From positions 60,001 to 77,500 of the forward strand of contig CAUJGJ010000093.1 in NCBI GenBank assembly GCA_963170055.1: 17,500 nucleotides of DNA. Direction: 5' to 3'. Below, in pieces: positions 1 to 9,133 of this stretch (position 1 is its first letter; each line of letters begins with the position of its first letter). The position numbers were made by a program, and so were the translations under genes. The DNA comes from Halisarca cf. caerulea (Eukaryota; Porifera; Demospongiae; Chondrillida; Halisarcidae). The notes beneath the pieces were generated by a model. It saw only the letters and a list, made by a program, of their open reading frames with translations. It was not told where the DNA came from and searched no databases.

Positions 1-1104
1 CTGAATATTCAGTAATCTGGATGTTGAAAGGCAAATTTTACCATATCTTGATTCCGTTGGACTTTTCTTCCTTTTCACTAAGTTATTTCAACGTAGGGTT
101 TGTTTGTTTGTCTAGAGCAGTGTATTGCACGAATTTCTAAATGACTTGAACGTTCATTTCGAATGGCTTTGGAGTATGTTGCCGTTTTCCATAGAAGGCC
201 TAAATCTCCTTCCTCGCTTGCCATCCCTTTCCTTACAATTCTCAACTGCAGCTTGAAAATGTCTGGATTTACGTAGATGAGATTTAAAGAATAACAGCTT
301 TGGCTTTAAAGTTGCCATGCATCGACCTCTAAAACCAGTAAGTCCTAAATCGCCTTTAGATTGCAGCTGTGTTCAAGATTACCAACATGCTTCCTATTTT
401 TATAGAGTATATTCAATGTGAAAATAATGTTTGTTCATGTTTAAAATGCAGTACAAACCTTCTTTCAAGCTCCATTCCTTTCTTATGTACGTAGTTTATT
501 GGTTTCACGGTAATCTTACTCGTTTGTTTCTCCTGCACCATACCTGTTGACGGTGACGTCACCATACACTTCTCACCATTTTGCCACTTTACTGCATACA
601 TTCATCTTAACCTCTCTAGTGACCCCTAGTATGCTGTGTACATGCAGTGTGACCACCTGGTTGTATTGTGACCTGTTCAATTTACAAACATATTGACGAT
701 TTCGCCGTCTCTGACTGAACTAGGCGATTTTCCATTCTGGAAGAATAACTAGGATAAGAATGGTGAGGAAAGACTTGAACCGCAAGGTGGTGTCATGAAA
801 GACAGTTTTTTTTCTGAATTTACTGCCCGAGCCAAGATTTGTCTGATTAATTCTTTTCCTCTTAAACACTTGCTTTGATATTTGCAGTGGGTATTGGTCA
901 CTCATGTGATTTGTACTACGTATTTCTTGTGTGGAGATTCAATTTCAGAATTATGTACGTATGTAAATACGTACGAATGTTACAATTTAAGAAGCTTGAT
1001 GTATTGCAGAGTTGGCCTGCTCTTTTGATATGCCAAATCTGCTCTGATGGAGCAGGGCAAGAGTGTAATAATGTTTTGCTTTCATCAGAAGTCTGCAGAA
1101 CGAT
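1..1104. other. Upstream spacer, no supported gene
   Basis: No reading frame here has convincing coding character. The longest minus-strand frame (413-601, 62 codons, beginning MYAVKWQNGEKC) could be part of an exon, because a good donor-like CAACAG|GTATGG lies inside it on the minus strand. I see no good acceptor or partner exon, so it is left uncalled. A frame at 720-905 on the minus strand also lacks splice support. The only distinct site is the CRE-like palindrome at 552-563, listed separately. Confidence 0.5.
552..563. promoter_or_regulatory. CRE-like 12-bp palindrome
   Basis: GGTGACGTCACC is a perfect palindrome containing the full TGACGTCA octamer, the consensus binding site of CREB/ATF bZIP factors. 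No promoter or transcript start can be tied to it from sequence alone, so a regulatory role is inferred only from the consensus match. A second TGACGTCA occurs at 12782-12789 inside the copy-3 insertion. Confidence 0.3.
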
Positions 1105-1299
<195 letters not shown>

Positions 1300-2393
1300 T
1301 ATGTCAACAACATGGTGGACGGTAAGTCGGTACATAATCTTTCGGCTATATATCGGTGAAATTCATTTGTTTGCTCATGATTTCATCAACGAAGAATCTT
1401 TTAGACCAGAAAAGTTTTTCAAAGTGTTAGATTGGTCAATTACGACAATTTCCAAATGATTCAAGTTTCTAGAGCCGTAGGCGGCTCACGAGTTTTTTAA
1501 ACTCAAATTGCTTGTTAGTGTTATGGGCTGTACGTATATGGTAACAGTTAAACCCATCTTCAAGACCACCTGTATAGAAAGACCACTTGTCCATTAGACC
1601 ACTCTGGACAGGTCCAGTAACCACTAAATCAGTACTCACCTCCACATAAGGGGCACCTGTTTATAGAGACCACGCTGTGTTGGTCCCTTGAGTAGTCTTT
1701 ATACACAGGTTTCACCGTTATCTTGTACTCATTATTTAGATTATTTAGTAGCCTCTTTCTCCTGCTTGTAGAACTGCTTTGATGCTCAAGCTACTTCAAC
1801 TGAGTGCACTACTGACTGCCGTACTGTGAGTTTACTTGTAGCATGTCACATACAGAAGACTACAGTACAGTACATGAAATGGTGAAGTTGACGTTTCACT
1901 CCTAATTTACACCTGTAATTGTATTTGTAAGATTGCTGTATGTGCTGCAAATTGTACCCGTAGTAATCTTAGTAAGGTTCTATTGAGAAGTACAATTGCA
2001 TAATGTGATATGGTGTTACCATAGCAGTTCTTTTCATAATGAACTGGCTGATGCACAGTGGTCTGACCCAAAGAAAAGCCCAGTTGTGTCCAAATCTTTT
2101 TAGTTGTCCTATTTTAGTAGACCTATGGGAAAGGGGGAGTATCAGGTAGGAAGGAGATGAGGCGTTTTTAAGCATAGTGACAATTCTAACGCTGTACTTA
2201 TGTAAGCTTATTCTCCTGTCTTTGTTCAAGGTTACCTGCACCTGTGTTTGTTACTATTTTTAGCTGCGCAGTACCCATGTACATATGTATGTATGATGGG
2301 GTCAGAAGACATACATGCAACAGCTATGAACACTCAGATAGCGTTTGTTGTACTTGATTGTACTACTGTCGTTGACTAAATTATAATCAGCAT
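1300..2393. other. Spacer with a degenerate GACCAC repeat
   Basis: No gene is supported. Around 1560-1712 the sequence repeatedly returns to a degenerate motif of the form GACCAC(C/T)TGT...TATAGA, on both sides of a CTGGACAGGTCC palindrome-like core. It looks like a decayed short interspersed or tandem repeat. The minus-strand frame 1969-2241 (90 codons) shows no recognisable domain and no matching splice sites. The string at 1300-1325 ending in GG|GTAAGT-like sequence has a donor but no acceptor, because a (TG)n tract lies directly upstream. Confidence 0.4.
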
Positions 2394-2521
<128 letters not shown>

Positions 2522-2544
2522 ATGTCTCTGTTCATCCTATATAG

Positions 2545-2630
2545 GCCGTGAGCACCATTGTGGGCGTAGCTGGGTGTTGTGAGGGTGACCTGGAGATGTT
2601 CTTGTCGCAGTCATCACCTAATATTAAGAG
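2545..2630 (+). CDS. Possible internal exon, unknown gene
   Basis: A stretch of 86 bp is bounded by an acceptor-like tract (pyrimidine-rich, ending TATATAG) and a donor-like GTACGTATGT. It stays open in the frame that begins A-V-S-T-I-V-G-V-A-G-C-C and ends P-N-I-K-R, which has ordinary coding composition. It starts 23 bp after the (CA)n microsatellite. No partner exon was identified in the window and the protein is not recognised, so this could be chance or a relic. Transcript data would be needed to accept it. Confidence 0.25.
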
Positions 2631-3075
2631 GTACGTATGTTTCTTTGGAGATGGATTGTGGCAAGTTGTCTGCTGTGTGATAAGTGTTTGTGTTGTGGTA
2701 AGTGGGTGGATTAAAGGAAAGAAGTGGTTTGTGAAAGCTGTACAGTCCACTTGTGATTAACTGTACAGTGTGCTGTCTATCAAGTTCCCAGCTAACAGCA
2801 CAAAGTTTCAATGAAATCATGTGAAGTCCCCTCCGACAAACGCATATCTTCCTGTTATCTGCCCATATATTTTTCATACCCAATGGCGTATGTAAGGGCT
2901 GTCTGTTGCCGAGGATATTACGTAACAGTGAAACTTGCTTCAAGTTAGTATAATATATGTACGTAGGTATGTACATACATTGAAGGGGACATGAAATTGG
3001 TACTTACTAGCAGAGCTGTTTTTGTTATCTACATACGTTACATAAGGTATACACAGGGACAGAATGAAGACTACA
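2631..3075. other. Spacer before the tandem duplication
   Basis: No gene, RNA or repeat is supported here. The open frames on both strands lack recognisable protein features. The tandem segment starts at 3076, where similarity to the left ends of copies 2 and 3 begins abruptly with GTACTTACTATCCAGG. Confidence 0.5.
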
Positions 3076-3116
3076 GTACTTACTATCCAGGAGTGTGTAC
3101 TAAACCTTATACTTAC

Positions 3117-3236
3117 CAAGCAAGTTCCACTGGGTGTGGCCTTTAAGTAATTTTGTATATGTGCCTATCCTTCTTGTTTGTTGTTGTACAAGGTTTATAG
3201 CAACTTTTACTTCAATTTTTGTCCTCAAGTTTAATG
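3117..3236 (-). CDS. Possible 120-bp exon, copy 1, unknown protein
   Basis: On the minus strand an acceptor (TGTTACCTGACAG) and a strong donor (CTTG|GTAAGTATA) enclose exactly 120 bp. Both ends fall in the same codon phase, so the exon is symmetrical. The frame reads L-N-L-R-T-K-I-E-V-K-V-A-I-N-L-V-Q-Q-Q and ends G-H-T-Q-W-N-L-L. Composition is protein-like and there are no stops, but I do not recognise the family and no partner exon is clear. The plus strand of the same region also has an open frame with a CAG|GTAACA donor, so the coding strand is uncertain. Confidence 0.33.
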
Positions 3237-3569
3237 CTGTCAGGTAACAGCTAGTTTTGATATATCTGCATGTAGAGTTGATGTAATTTATGTACATACA
3301 TACGTACATACATACCTTTGATAAATGTGTAATGTAATCGGTGTACGAAAATTGATTAAGTTACTTTCCATAATGAAGTTAATGGCAAACGGCAGTCACC
3401 CGGTGAACTGGACTGACAAATGATTCAAAACGAAGGTCTGCTTTATGTTTCGGTTTGCAGCTGTTGGTCATTGTTATGCAAGACTGGATAAAGATGTAGC
3501 CTCATGGTCTAGCCTGAGAAGTTGTATGGAAGAGCATTTTTATTGCAATGTTGCCATAGAAATCAGCTA

Positions 3570-3770
3570 ACACAGTGAACCTCTTATGACAAACTCCCCT
3601 AATAGTGGAGTTTGACAGACTGTGACAGACTGTTCGTATGGGTCCAGATTGATTGCTATGCACATGAAATAACCTCTGAATAGTGGAAACCTCTGCACAG
3701 CAAACTGATTTTCGGGTCCCAAAGTGTCCGCTATAGAGAGCTGTCACTGTACTTGACCTGAGGCTTACTG
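3570..3770. repeat. Degenerate 'CCTCT-TAGTGGA' stripe repeat
   Basis: This stretch contains repeated degenerate motifs: CCTCTGAATAGTGGAAA, CCTCTGCACAGCAAACT, TCGGGTCCCAAAGTGTCCG and CTATAGAGAGCTGTCACTGTA, plus tandem GACAGACTGTGACAGACTGT. They look like a decayed short-unit tandem repeat. Identical stripes lie at about 7579-7779 and 10904-11104. The 108-codon minus-strand frame over it (3502-3828, and its two duplicates) is probably a repeat-driven open frame, because it has low-complexity, repeat-phased residues and no recognisable domain. Confidence 0.4.
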
Positions 3771-4462
3771 TAACAGAAATAGAATCACTACCAAACGCAG
3801 CTTGAGGAGGCCATCTCTTGTTTTGCATGGTAAATGGCCCTCAGTGCAATTCCACAGAGCTGTATTTAGGATGCACCATTGGCTGGAGACCACAAGGATT
3901 TGCTCCCCAAGGGAAATTTTTTAGTCCTACCAAGATGAAATCTGAAGCACTTTCAAACCACTTTATTTCATCCTGTTTTGTACATCAGAAACTTTCTGTT
4001 GTGTGGAGGGGAGGGGTGGAGGGTGGAGCAGCTATAGTCTGTAAGCAGGCCAAATAAACCCTTTAGCCTAGTCATTTTTAGTTAGACCCCCCCCCCCCCA
4101 TATGCTATTCTTTACATACATCAGAAGCTGTCTAAGGGGCTGCTAGTTTGGGAATGGGGCCAAATTACCCCTAGATTGTCTCAGTTTTCTGTTTTCAAAT
4201 TGTTAAATATAACTTTGGTAGACTTTGTTAAGGACAGGCTCTCGGATCACATTGAGAAACGTGAGCAGGTTCAGGTTTTTGCTATGTAGCAGGGTACTAG
4301 GTATCCCCTGTGTGGGAGTATACACTGCTTTGTTTTGTGTTCATTAACGCAATGTTTGAATGTGCCTGGACTGACTAAATGTGGTATCTACGTACGTGAT
4401 ATAATTATATAGACAGGGATATCTTGTAACTCTTTCTGTCTTCCTTCCCTTCCACTTTACAG

Positions 4463-4520
4463 CAAACTTGATCAGCTGTGGGACACTTGTTCAATTTCAA
4501 AACCAGCCCAGTGTCCTTAG
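4463..4520 (+). CDS. Possible plus-strand terminal exon (repeated in each copy)
   Basis: A textbook acceptor (a pyrimidine tract of about 28 bases ending CTTTACAG) precedes a short frame K-L-D-Q-L-W-D-T-C-S-I-S-K-P-A-Q-C-P followed by TAG. The same structure recurs at 8470-8527 and 11784-11841. In copy 3 two residues change to W-T-S-C with the frame kept. Its phase is compatible with the plus-strand donor at 3242 (CAG|GTAACA), about 1.2 kb upstream, a one-in-three coincidence. The protein is not recognised. It may be only an accidental acceptor. Confidence 0.2.
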
Positions 4521-4657
4521 CACGCCAAGCTGGATGTTTAGCTATGTACAAAGCAATGCTGCATGACATGTTGTAGAGTATTCATTTAGTGTATCCATAT
4601 TTCTTAGTGACATGTGTAGTCTACTGTAAATATTGCTTTTATTTAATTGAGCTTATA

Positions 4658-4725
4658 TGTAAACTTATTATTTGGTAGCAGGGTTTTTACCTTGTTTGCG
4701 AAGCTGTGCTGATAGCAATGACTTA
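4658..4725. repeat. 68-bp short repeat, five occurrences in the window
   Basis: The core TAGCAGGGTTTTT-(2)-CTTGTTTG followed by AGCT(A/G)TGCTGATAGCAATG is found here and, more diverged, at 6941-7008 near the right end of copy 1. Counterparts are at 8665-8732 and 10266-10333 in copy 2, and near 11973-12040 in copy 3. The two versions within one unit differ more than the same version between units, so this internal duplication predates the tandem triplication. It may be a small interspersed element. Confidence 0.65.
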
Positions 4726-5126
4726 GTTAACTTCAGTTGGTTAATCGCTGTAACAGTTAACCTGCTAACCGCAAAGTCTTATCAGTGCATGATGACATTG
4801 TGCTAAACTGCATGTACCCGCATGTGTGTGGGTGGGTGTCACCATGTGAGTGTGGGTGTGTGTAGGTGTGTGCCACTGGGTGTATGTATATTTATGACAT
4901 TGTGTATTTGTGTGCGGGTCTCTGTACGTGTGTACGTACAGTCACCGTTATTTTGTGTCACAGCTATTACATGTATATATATAGGCACACAGACAGAGTA
5001 CATGCAGGGACACACAATCCATGTATGCATAGTTTGCTTATGTTCATGGTTATTGTGGATTTCCCATATTGCACTCACACAGTTAGGCAGTTTATGATCA
5101 GTCATATGCATGATGAAGGTCGACCA

Positions 5127-5185
5127 GGGGTGTAGGGTGATCAGGGGTGTCAGGGGTGTCAGGGGTGTCAGGGGTGTCAGGGGTG
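5127..5185 (+). repeat. 9-bp G-rich tandem repeat, quadruplex-capable (copy 1)
   Basis: Five perfect TCAGGGGTG units (5141-5185) are preceded by two related G-runs (GGGG at 5127, GGG near 5134). GGGG runs separated by five-base TGTCA loops satisfy the standard intramolecular G-quadruplex pattern. The array abuts the 29-bp minisatellite, whose unit contains the same CAGGGGTG core, so the 9-bp repeat and the minisatellite probably share an origin. Confidence 0.85.
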
Positions 5186-6152
5186 TATGCATGTAGTGAT
5201 GAAGGTCAGGGGTGTATGCATGTAGTGATGAAGGTCAGGGGTGTATGCATGTAGTGATGAAGGTCAGGGGTGTATGCATGTAGTGATGAAGGTCAGGGGT
5301 GTATGCATGTAGTGATGAAGGTCAGGGGTGTATGCATGTAGTGATGAAGGGTAGGGGTGTATGCATGTAGTGATGAAGGGTAGGGGTGTATGCATGTAGT
5401 GATGAAGGTCAGGGGTGTATGCATGTAGTGATGAAGGTCAGGGGTGTATGCATGTAGTGATGAAGGTCAGGGGTGTATGCATGTAGTGATGAAGGTCAGG
5501 GGTGTATGCATGTAGTGATGAAGGGTAGGGGTGTATGCATGTAGTGATGAAGGGTAGGGGTGTATGCATGTAGTGATGAAGGGCAGGGGTGTATGCATGT
5601 AGTGATGAAGGGCAGGGGTGTATGCATGTAGTGATGAAGGGCAGGGGTGTATGCATGTAGTGATGAAGGTCAGGGGTGTATGCATGTAGTGATGAAGGGT
5701 AGGGGTGTATGCATGTAGTGATGAAGGGTAGGGGTGTATGCATGTAGTGATGAAGGTCAGGGGTGTATGCATGTAGTGATGAAGGTCAGGGGTGTATGCA
5801 TGTAGTGATGAAGGTCAGGGGTGTATGCATGTAGTGATGAAGGTCAGGGGTGTATGCATGTAGTGATGAAGGGTAGGGGTGTATGCATGTAGTGATGAAG
5901 GGTAGGGGTGTATGCATGTAGTGATGAAGGGCAGGGGTGTATGCATGTAGTGATGAAGGGCAGGGGTGTATGCATGTAGTGATGAAGGGCAGGGGTGTAT
6001 GCATGTAGTGATGAAGGTCAGGGGTGTATGCATGTAGTGATGCAGCTAGGTCAGGGGTGTATGCATGTAGTGATGAAGGTCAGGGGTGCATGTATGCATG
6101 TAGTGATGAAGGTCAGGGGTGCATGTATGCATGTAGTGATGAAGGTCAGGGG
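5186..6152 (+). repeat. 29-bp minisatellite with 348-bp higher-order repeat (copy 1)
   Basis: Thirty-three units of GTAGTGATGAAGGTCAGG + GGTGTATGCAT. Units differ at the centre: type A (GGTCAGG), B (GGGTAGG), C (GGGCAGG), and one 33-bp type D (GCAGCTAGGTCAGG). The order is AAAAA, then BB-AAAA-BB-CCC-A twice, then D-A-A-A. The 12-unit block is therefore repeated with a 348-bp period (12 x 29). Because 29 is not a multiple of three, every minus-strand frame reads the same 29-residue cycle. Type A introduces TGA in one frame in three, so these frames are not genes. Confidence 0.98.
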
Positions 6153-6712
6153 TTATTATGCGATGGAATTTAAGCATGCATGTAGTTAAATGGGGTTAAG
6201 GCCACTAACTATAGTGGCCTGCTTCTGCAACCTCGAGTCATGGGTAATGGAAATAGGAAGTATAAGCCCCCAGCTTGTAGGCTTATGCACATGCGTAGAT
6301 CTAGGTTGAGCATGTGGAGTACCTCCCTGCTTGTGGTGGATCATTTCTCGCTTGAGTCTAGATCTGCAATTTTCTCCCCTTCGGGCCTTGCATGGGTTCT
6401 TTCCCTCTGGTGCTGGTATATAATGTCAGATTCTCTCCTGGGCCTGCGAGGACAATGTGGGGCCTCATGCTTGCATGGGGTACTGGTAATCACAAGGGGG
6501 CACAAGTGTATGTTGGCACCTGCATGCGGGTTGAGCCGTACACCCCTTAAGTCCAAGAAGGGGTTCACTCTATGGGGCCCCTTGCATGTGTTACGATATA
6601 TAGTTGCATTGGGTATATAAAGGCCGCACAAGAGTGAGTGATAGTAGGGGTGATCATGAATGATGGTTGATCAGCCCAGATAGGTGTAGGTTTAGGCAAG
6701 GAATTATAGGGT
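6153..6712 (+). mobile_element. Block of about 560 bp with TATA box, possible solo LTR or insertion (copy 1)
   Basis: This block is present in copies 1 and 2 but missing from copy 3, where the minisatellite joins straight to GTTATAGGGTTTC. It contains a perfect hairpin near its left end, a CpG-poor 380-bp interior open on the plus strand (6240-6620, 126 codons, no recognisable domain), and a good TATA box (TATATAAAGG at 6614-6623). That layout would suit a solo LTR or another promoter-bearing insertion. I could not find a clean target-site duplication or TG...CA ends, so deletion in copy 3 is an equal alternative. Confidence 0.35.
6199..6220. other. Perfect 9-bp stem hairpin
   Basis: AGGCCACTA, the loop ACTA, then TAGTGGCCT form a perfect 9-bp inverted repeat with a 4-base loop. 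The copy-2 counterpart is at 9518-9539. No T-tract follows it. Its function is unknown. Confidence 0.7.
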
Positions 6713-6781
6713 TATAGGGTTTCATTTTCTCCATGCACGACTGAATGTAGGACTCGCACACTGCACCCAGTCCAACCAAAC

Positions 6782-6842
6782 TCCTGCCTCGTCATTTTAT
6801 GCCGCAGTGCCTTGGCATAAAATAGCAGACTCTGAGGCAGGA
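6782..6842. other. Long two-stem hairpin (copy 1)
   Basis: An outer stem TCCTGCCTC / GAGGCAGGA (9 of 9 pairs) encloses an inner stem ATTTTATGCC / GGCATAAAAT (10 of 10 pairs) with the loop GCAGTGCCTT. The spacers between stems are unequal (3 and 10 bases). Counterparts are at 10107-10167 (identical stems) and 13885-13945 in copy 3, where one inner pair is broken by a T-to-A change but the outer stem is intact. It could be a small-RNA precursor or a transposon-derived palindrome; the asymmetric spacers make a standard microRNA precursor less likely. Confidence 0.6.
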
Positions 6843-7125
6843 ATGGGTAGGCTAAGCCATGCATGCAGACTATAATCTAGCCCTAGCTAGTCAGCCTAGT
6901 GTAGTCTGTGGTAAATTACTGAATCTAATGATTTGCACCTTTGTAAACTTACATTTCGTTAGCAGGGTTTTTGGCTTGTTTGTGGAGCTATGCTGATAGC
7001 AATGGCTTGGCATGGTTTTCGTTAGCATGGGCCTGGTTAACTTGAATTGTTGGGTGGCCCCCGAGTCATCAGATTCTGCATTGTGTACTTACTATCCAGG
7101 AGTGTGTACCAAACCTTATACTTAC

Positions 7126-7245
7126 CAAGCAAGTTCCACTGGGTGTGGCCTTTAAGTAAATTTGTATATGCGCCTATCCTTCTTGTTTGTTGTTGTACAA
7201 GGTTTATAGCAACTTTTGCGTCAATTTTTGTCCTCAAGTTTAATG
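7126..7245 (-). CDS. Possible 120-bp exon, copy 2
   Basis: Second copy of the exon-like stretch, with both splice junctions and the open frame kept. Relative to copy 1 it carries four amino-acid changes in the minus frame (Glu to Asp, Val to Ala, Thr to Ala, Lys to Asn), all shared with copy 3. All the base differences in this frame alter amino acids, which argues for weak or no constraint since duplication. Confidence 0.3.
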
Positions 7246-9133
7246 CTGTCAGGTAACAGCTAGTTTTGATATATCTGCATGTAGTGTTGATGTAATTTAT
7301 GTACATACATACGTACATACATACCTCTGATACATGGGTAATGTAATCGGTGTACGAAAATTGATTAAGTTACTTTCCATAATGAAGTTAATGGCAAACG
7401 GCAGTCACCCAGTGAACCGGACTGACAAATGATTCAAAACGAAGATCTGCTTTATGTTTCGGTTTGCAGCTGTTGGTCATTGTTATTCAAGACTGGATAA
7501 ATATGTAGCCTCATGGTCTAGCCTGAGAAGTTGTATGGAAGAGCATTTTCATTGTAATGTTGCCATAGAAATCAGCTAACACAGTGAACCTCTTATGACA
7601 AACTCCCCTAATAGTGGAGTTTGACAGACTGTGACAGACTGTTCGTATGGGTCCAGATTGATTGCTATGCACATGAAATAACCTCTGAATAGTGGAAACC
7701 TCTGCACAGCAAACTGATTTTCGGGTCCCAAAGTGTCCGCTATAGAGAGCTGTCACTGTACTTGACCTGAGGCTTACTGTAACAGAAATAGAATCACTAC
7801 CAAACGCAACTTGAGGAGGCCATCTCTTGTTTTGCATGGTAAATGGCCCTCAGTGCAATTCCACAGAGCTGTATTTAGGATGCACCATTGGCTGGAGACC
7901 ACAAGGATTTGCTCCCCAAGGGAAATTTTTTAGTCCTACCAAGATGAAATCTGAAGCACTTTCAAACCACTTTATTTCATCCTGTTTTGTACATCAGAAA
8001 CTTTCTGTTGTGTGGAGGGGAGGGGTGGAGGGTGGAGCAGCTATAGTCTGTAAGCAGGCCAAAAAACCCTTTAGCCTAGTCATTTTTAGTTAGACCCCCC
8101 CCCCCCCGTATGCTATTCTGTACATACATCAGAAGCTGTCTAAGGGACTGCTAGTTTGGGAATGGGGCCAAATTACCCCTAGATTGTCTCAGTTTTCTGT
8201 TTTCAAATTGTTAAATATAACTTTGGTAGACTTTGTTAAGGACAGGCTCTCGGATCACATTTGAGAAACGTGAGCAGGTTCAGGTTTCTGCTATGTAGCA
8301 GGGTACTAGGTGTCCCCTGTGTGGGAGTACACTGCTTTGTTTTGTGTTCATTAACACAATGTTTGAATGTGCCTGGACTGACTAAATGTGGTATCTACGT
8401 ACGTGATATAATTATATAGACAGGGATATCTTGTAACTCTTTCTGTCTTCCTTCCCTTCCACTTTACAGCAAACTTGATCAGCTGTGGGACACTTGTTCA
8501 ATTTCAAAACCAGCCCAGTGTCCTTAGCACGCCAAGCTGGATGTTTAGCTATGTACAAAGCAATGCTACATGACATGTTGTAGAGTATTCATTTAGTGTA
8601 TCCATATTTCTTAGTAACATGTGTAGTCTACTGTAAATATTGCTTTTATTTAATTGAGCTTATATGTAAACTTATTATTTGGTAGCAGGGTTTTTACCTT
8701 GTTTGCGAAGCTGTGCTGATAGCAATGACTTAGTTAACTTTAGTTGGTTAATCGCTGTAACAGTTAACCTGCTAACCGCAAAGTCTTATCAGTGCATGAT
8801 GACATTGTGCTAAACTGCATGTACCCGCATGTGTGTGGGTGGGTGTCACCATGTGAGTGTGGGTGTGTGTAGGTGTGTGCCACTGGGTGTATGTATATTT
8901 ATGACATTGTGTATTTGTGTGCGGGTCTCTGTACGTGTGTACGTACAGTCACCGTTATTTTGTGTCACAGCTATTACATGTATATATATAGGCACACAGA
9001 CAGAGTACATGCAGGGACACACAATCCATGTATGCATAGTTTGCTTATGTTCATGGTTATTGTGGATTTCCCATATTGCACTCACACAGTTAGGCAGTTT
9101 ATGATCAGTCATATGCATGATGAAGGTCGACCA

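Larger units (their letters stand above)
3076..7084 (+). repeat. Tandem segmental duplication, copy 1
   Basis: First of three tandem copies of one segment. It runs from GTACTTACTATCC to the same motif starting copy 2 at 7085. It is nearly identical to copy 2, with differences at about the one-percent level outside the minisatellite. Landmarks in order: a possible minus-strand exon, a degenerate rate-variable block, a run of 13 C (from 4087), a plus-strand acceptor at 4462, a 68-bp short repeat (4658-4725), a G-rich 9-bp repeat, the 29-bp minisatellite, a block with a TATA box, a long hairpin (6782-6842), and a second diverged 68-bp repeat (6941-7008). No complete gene was found. Confidence 0.93.

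Noticed and set aside
1300..1325. Exon-like Y-V-N-N-M-V-D followed by G|GTAAGT
   Set aside because: The donor is good but the only upstream sequence is the (TG)n tract, with no usable acceptor.
3502..3828. 108-codon minus-strand frame present in all three tandem copies
   Set aside because: Its conservation only reflects recent duplication. The sequence is a degenerate stripe repeat and the peptide has no recognisable fold.
4822..5192. Overlapping 91-, 117- and 89-codon frames in copy 1 (and at 8829-9199)
   Set aside because: Three overlapping frames on both strands arise from TG-rich and 9-bp repeat sequence with Cys/Val/His bias. There is no splice or domain support.
5438..6033. Four minus-strand frames with a His-Thr-Pro / Tyr-Thr-Pro repeat protein
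   Set aside because: They are readings of the 29-bp minisatellite, which is open in every frame except where type-A units give TGA. The same peptide appears in different frames, which a real gene would not show.
5186..6152. CRISPR-like direct repeat array
   Set aside because: The 29-bp units are contiguous with no spacers, and the context is eukaryotic.
6240..6620. 126-codon plus-strand frame, also at 9565-9945
   Set aside because: No recognisable domain. It lies in a block with a TATA box downstream of the frame rather than upstream, and no splice context supports it. It is treated as part of a possible insertion.
6704..6720. Telomere-like TTATAGGG x2
   Set aside because: Only two copies, inside the tandem segment. 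Far too short to be an interstitial telomere.
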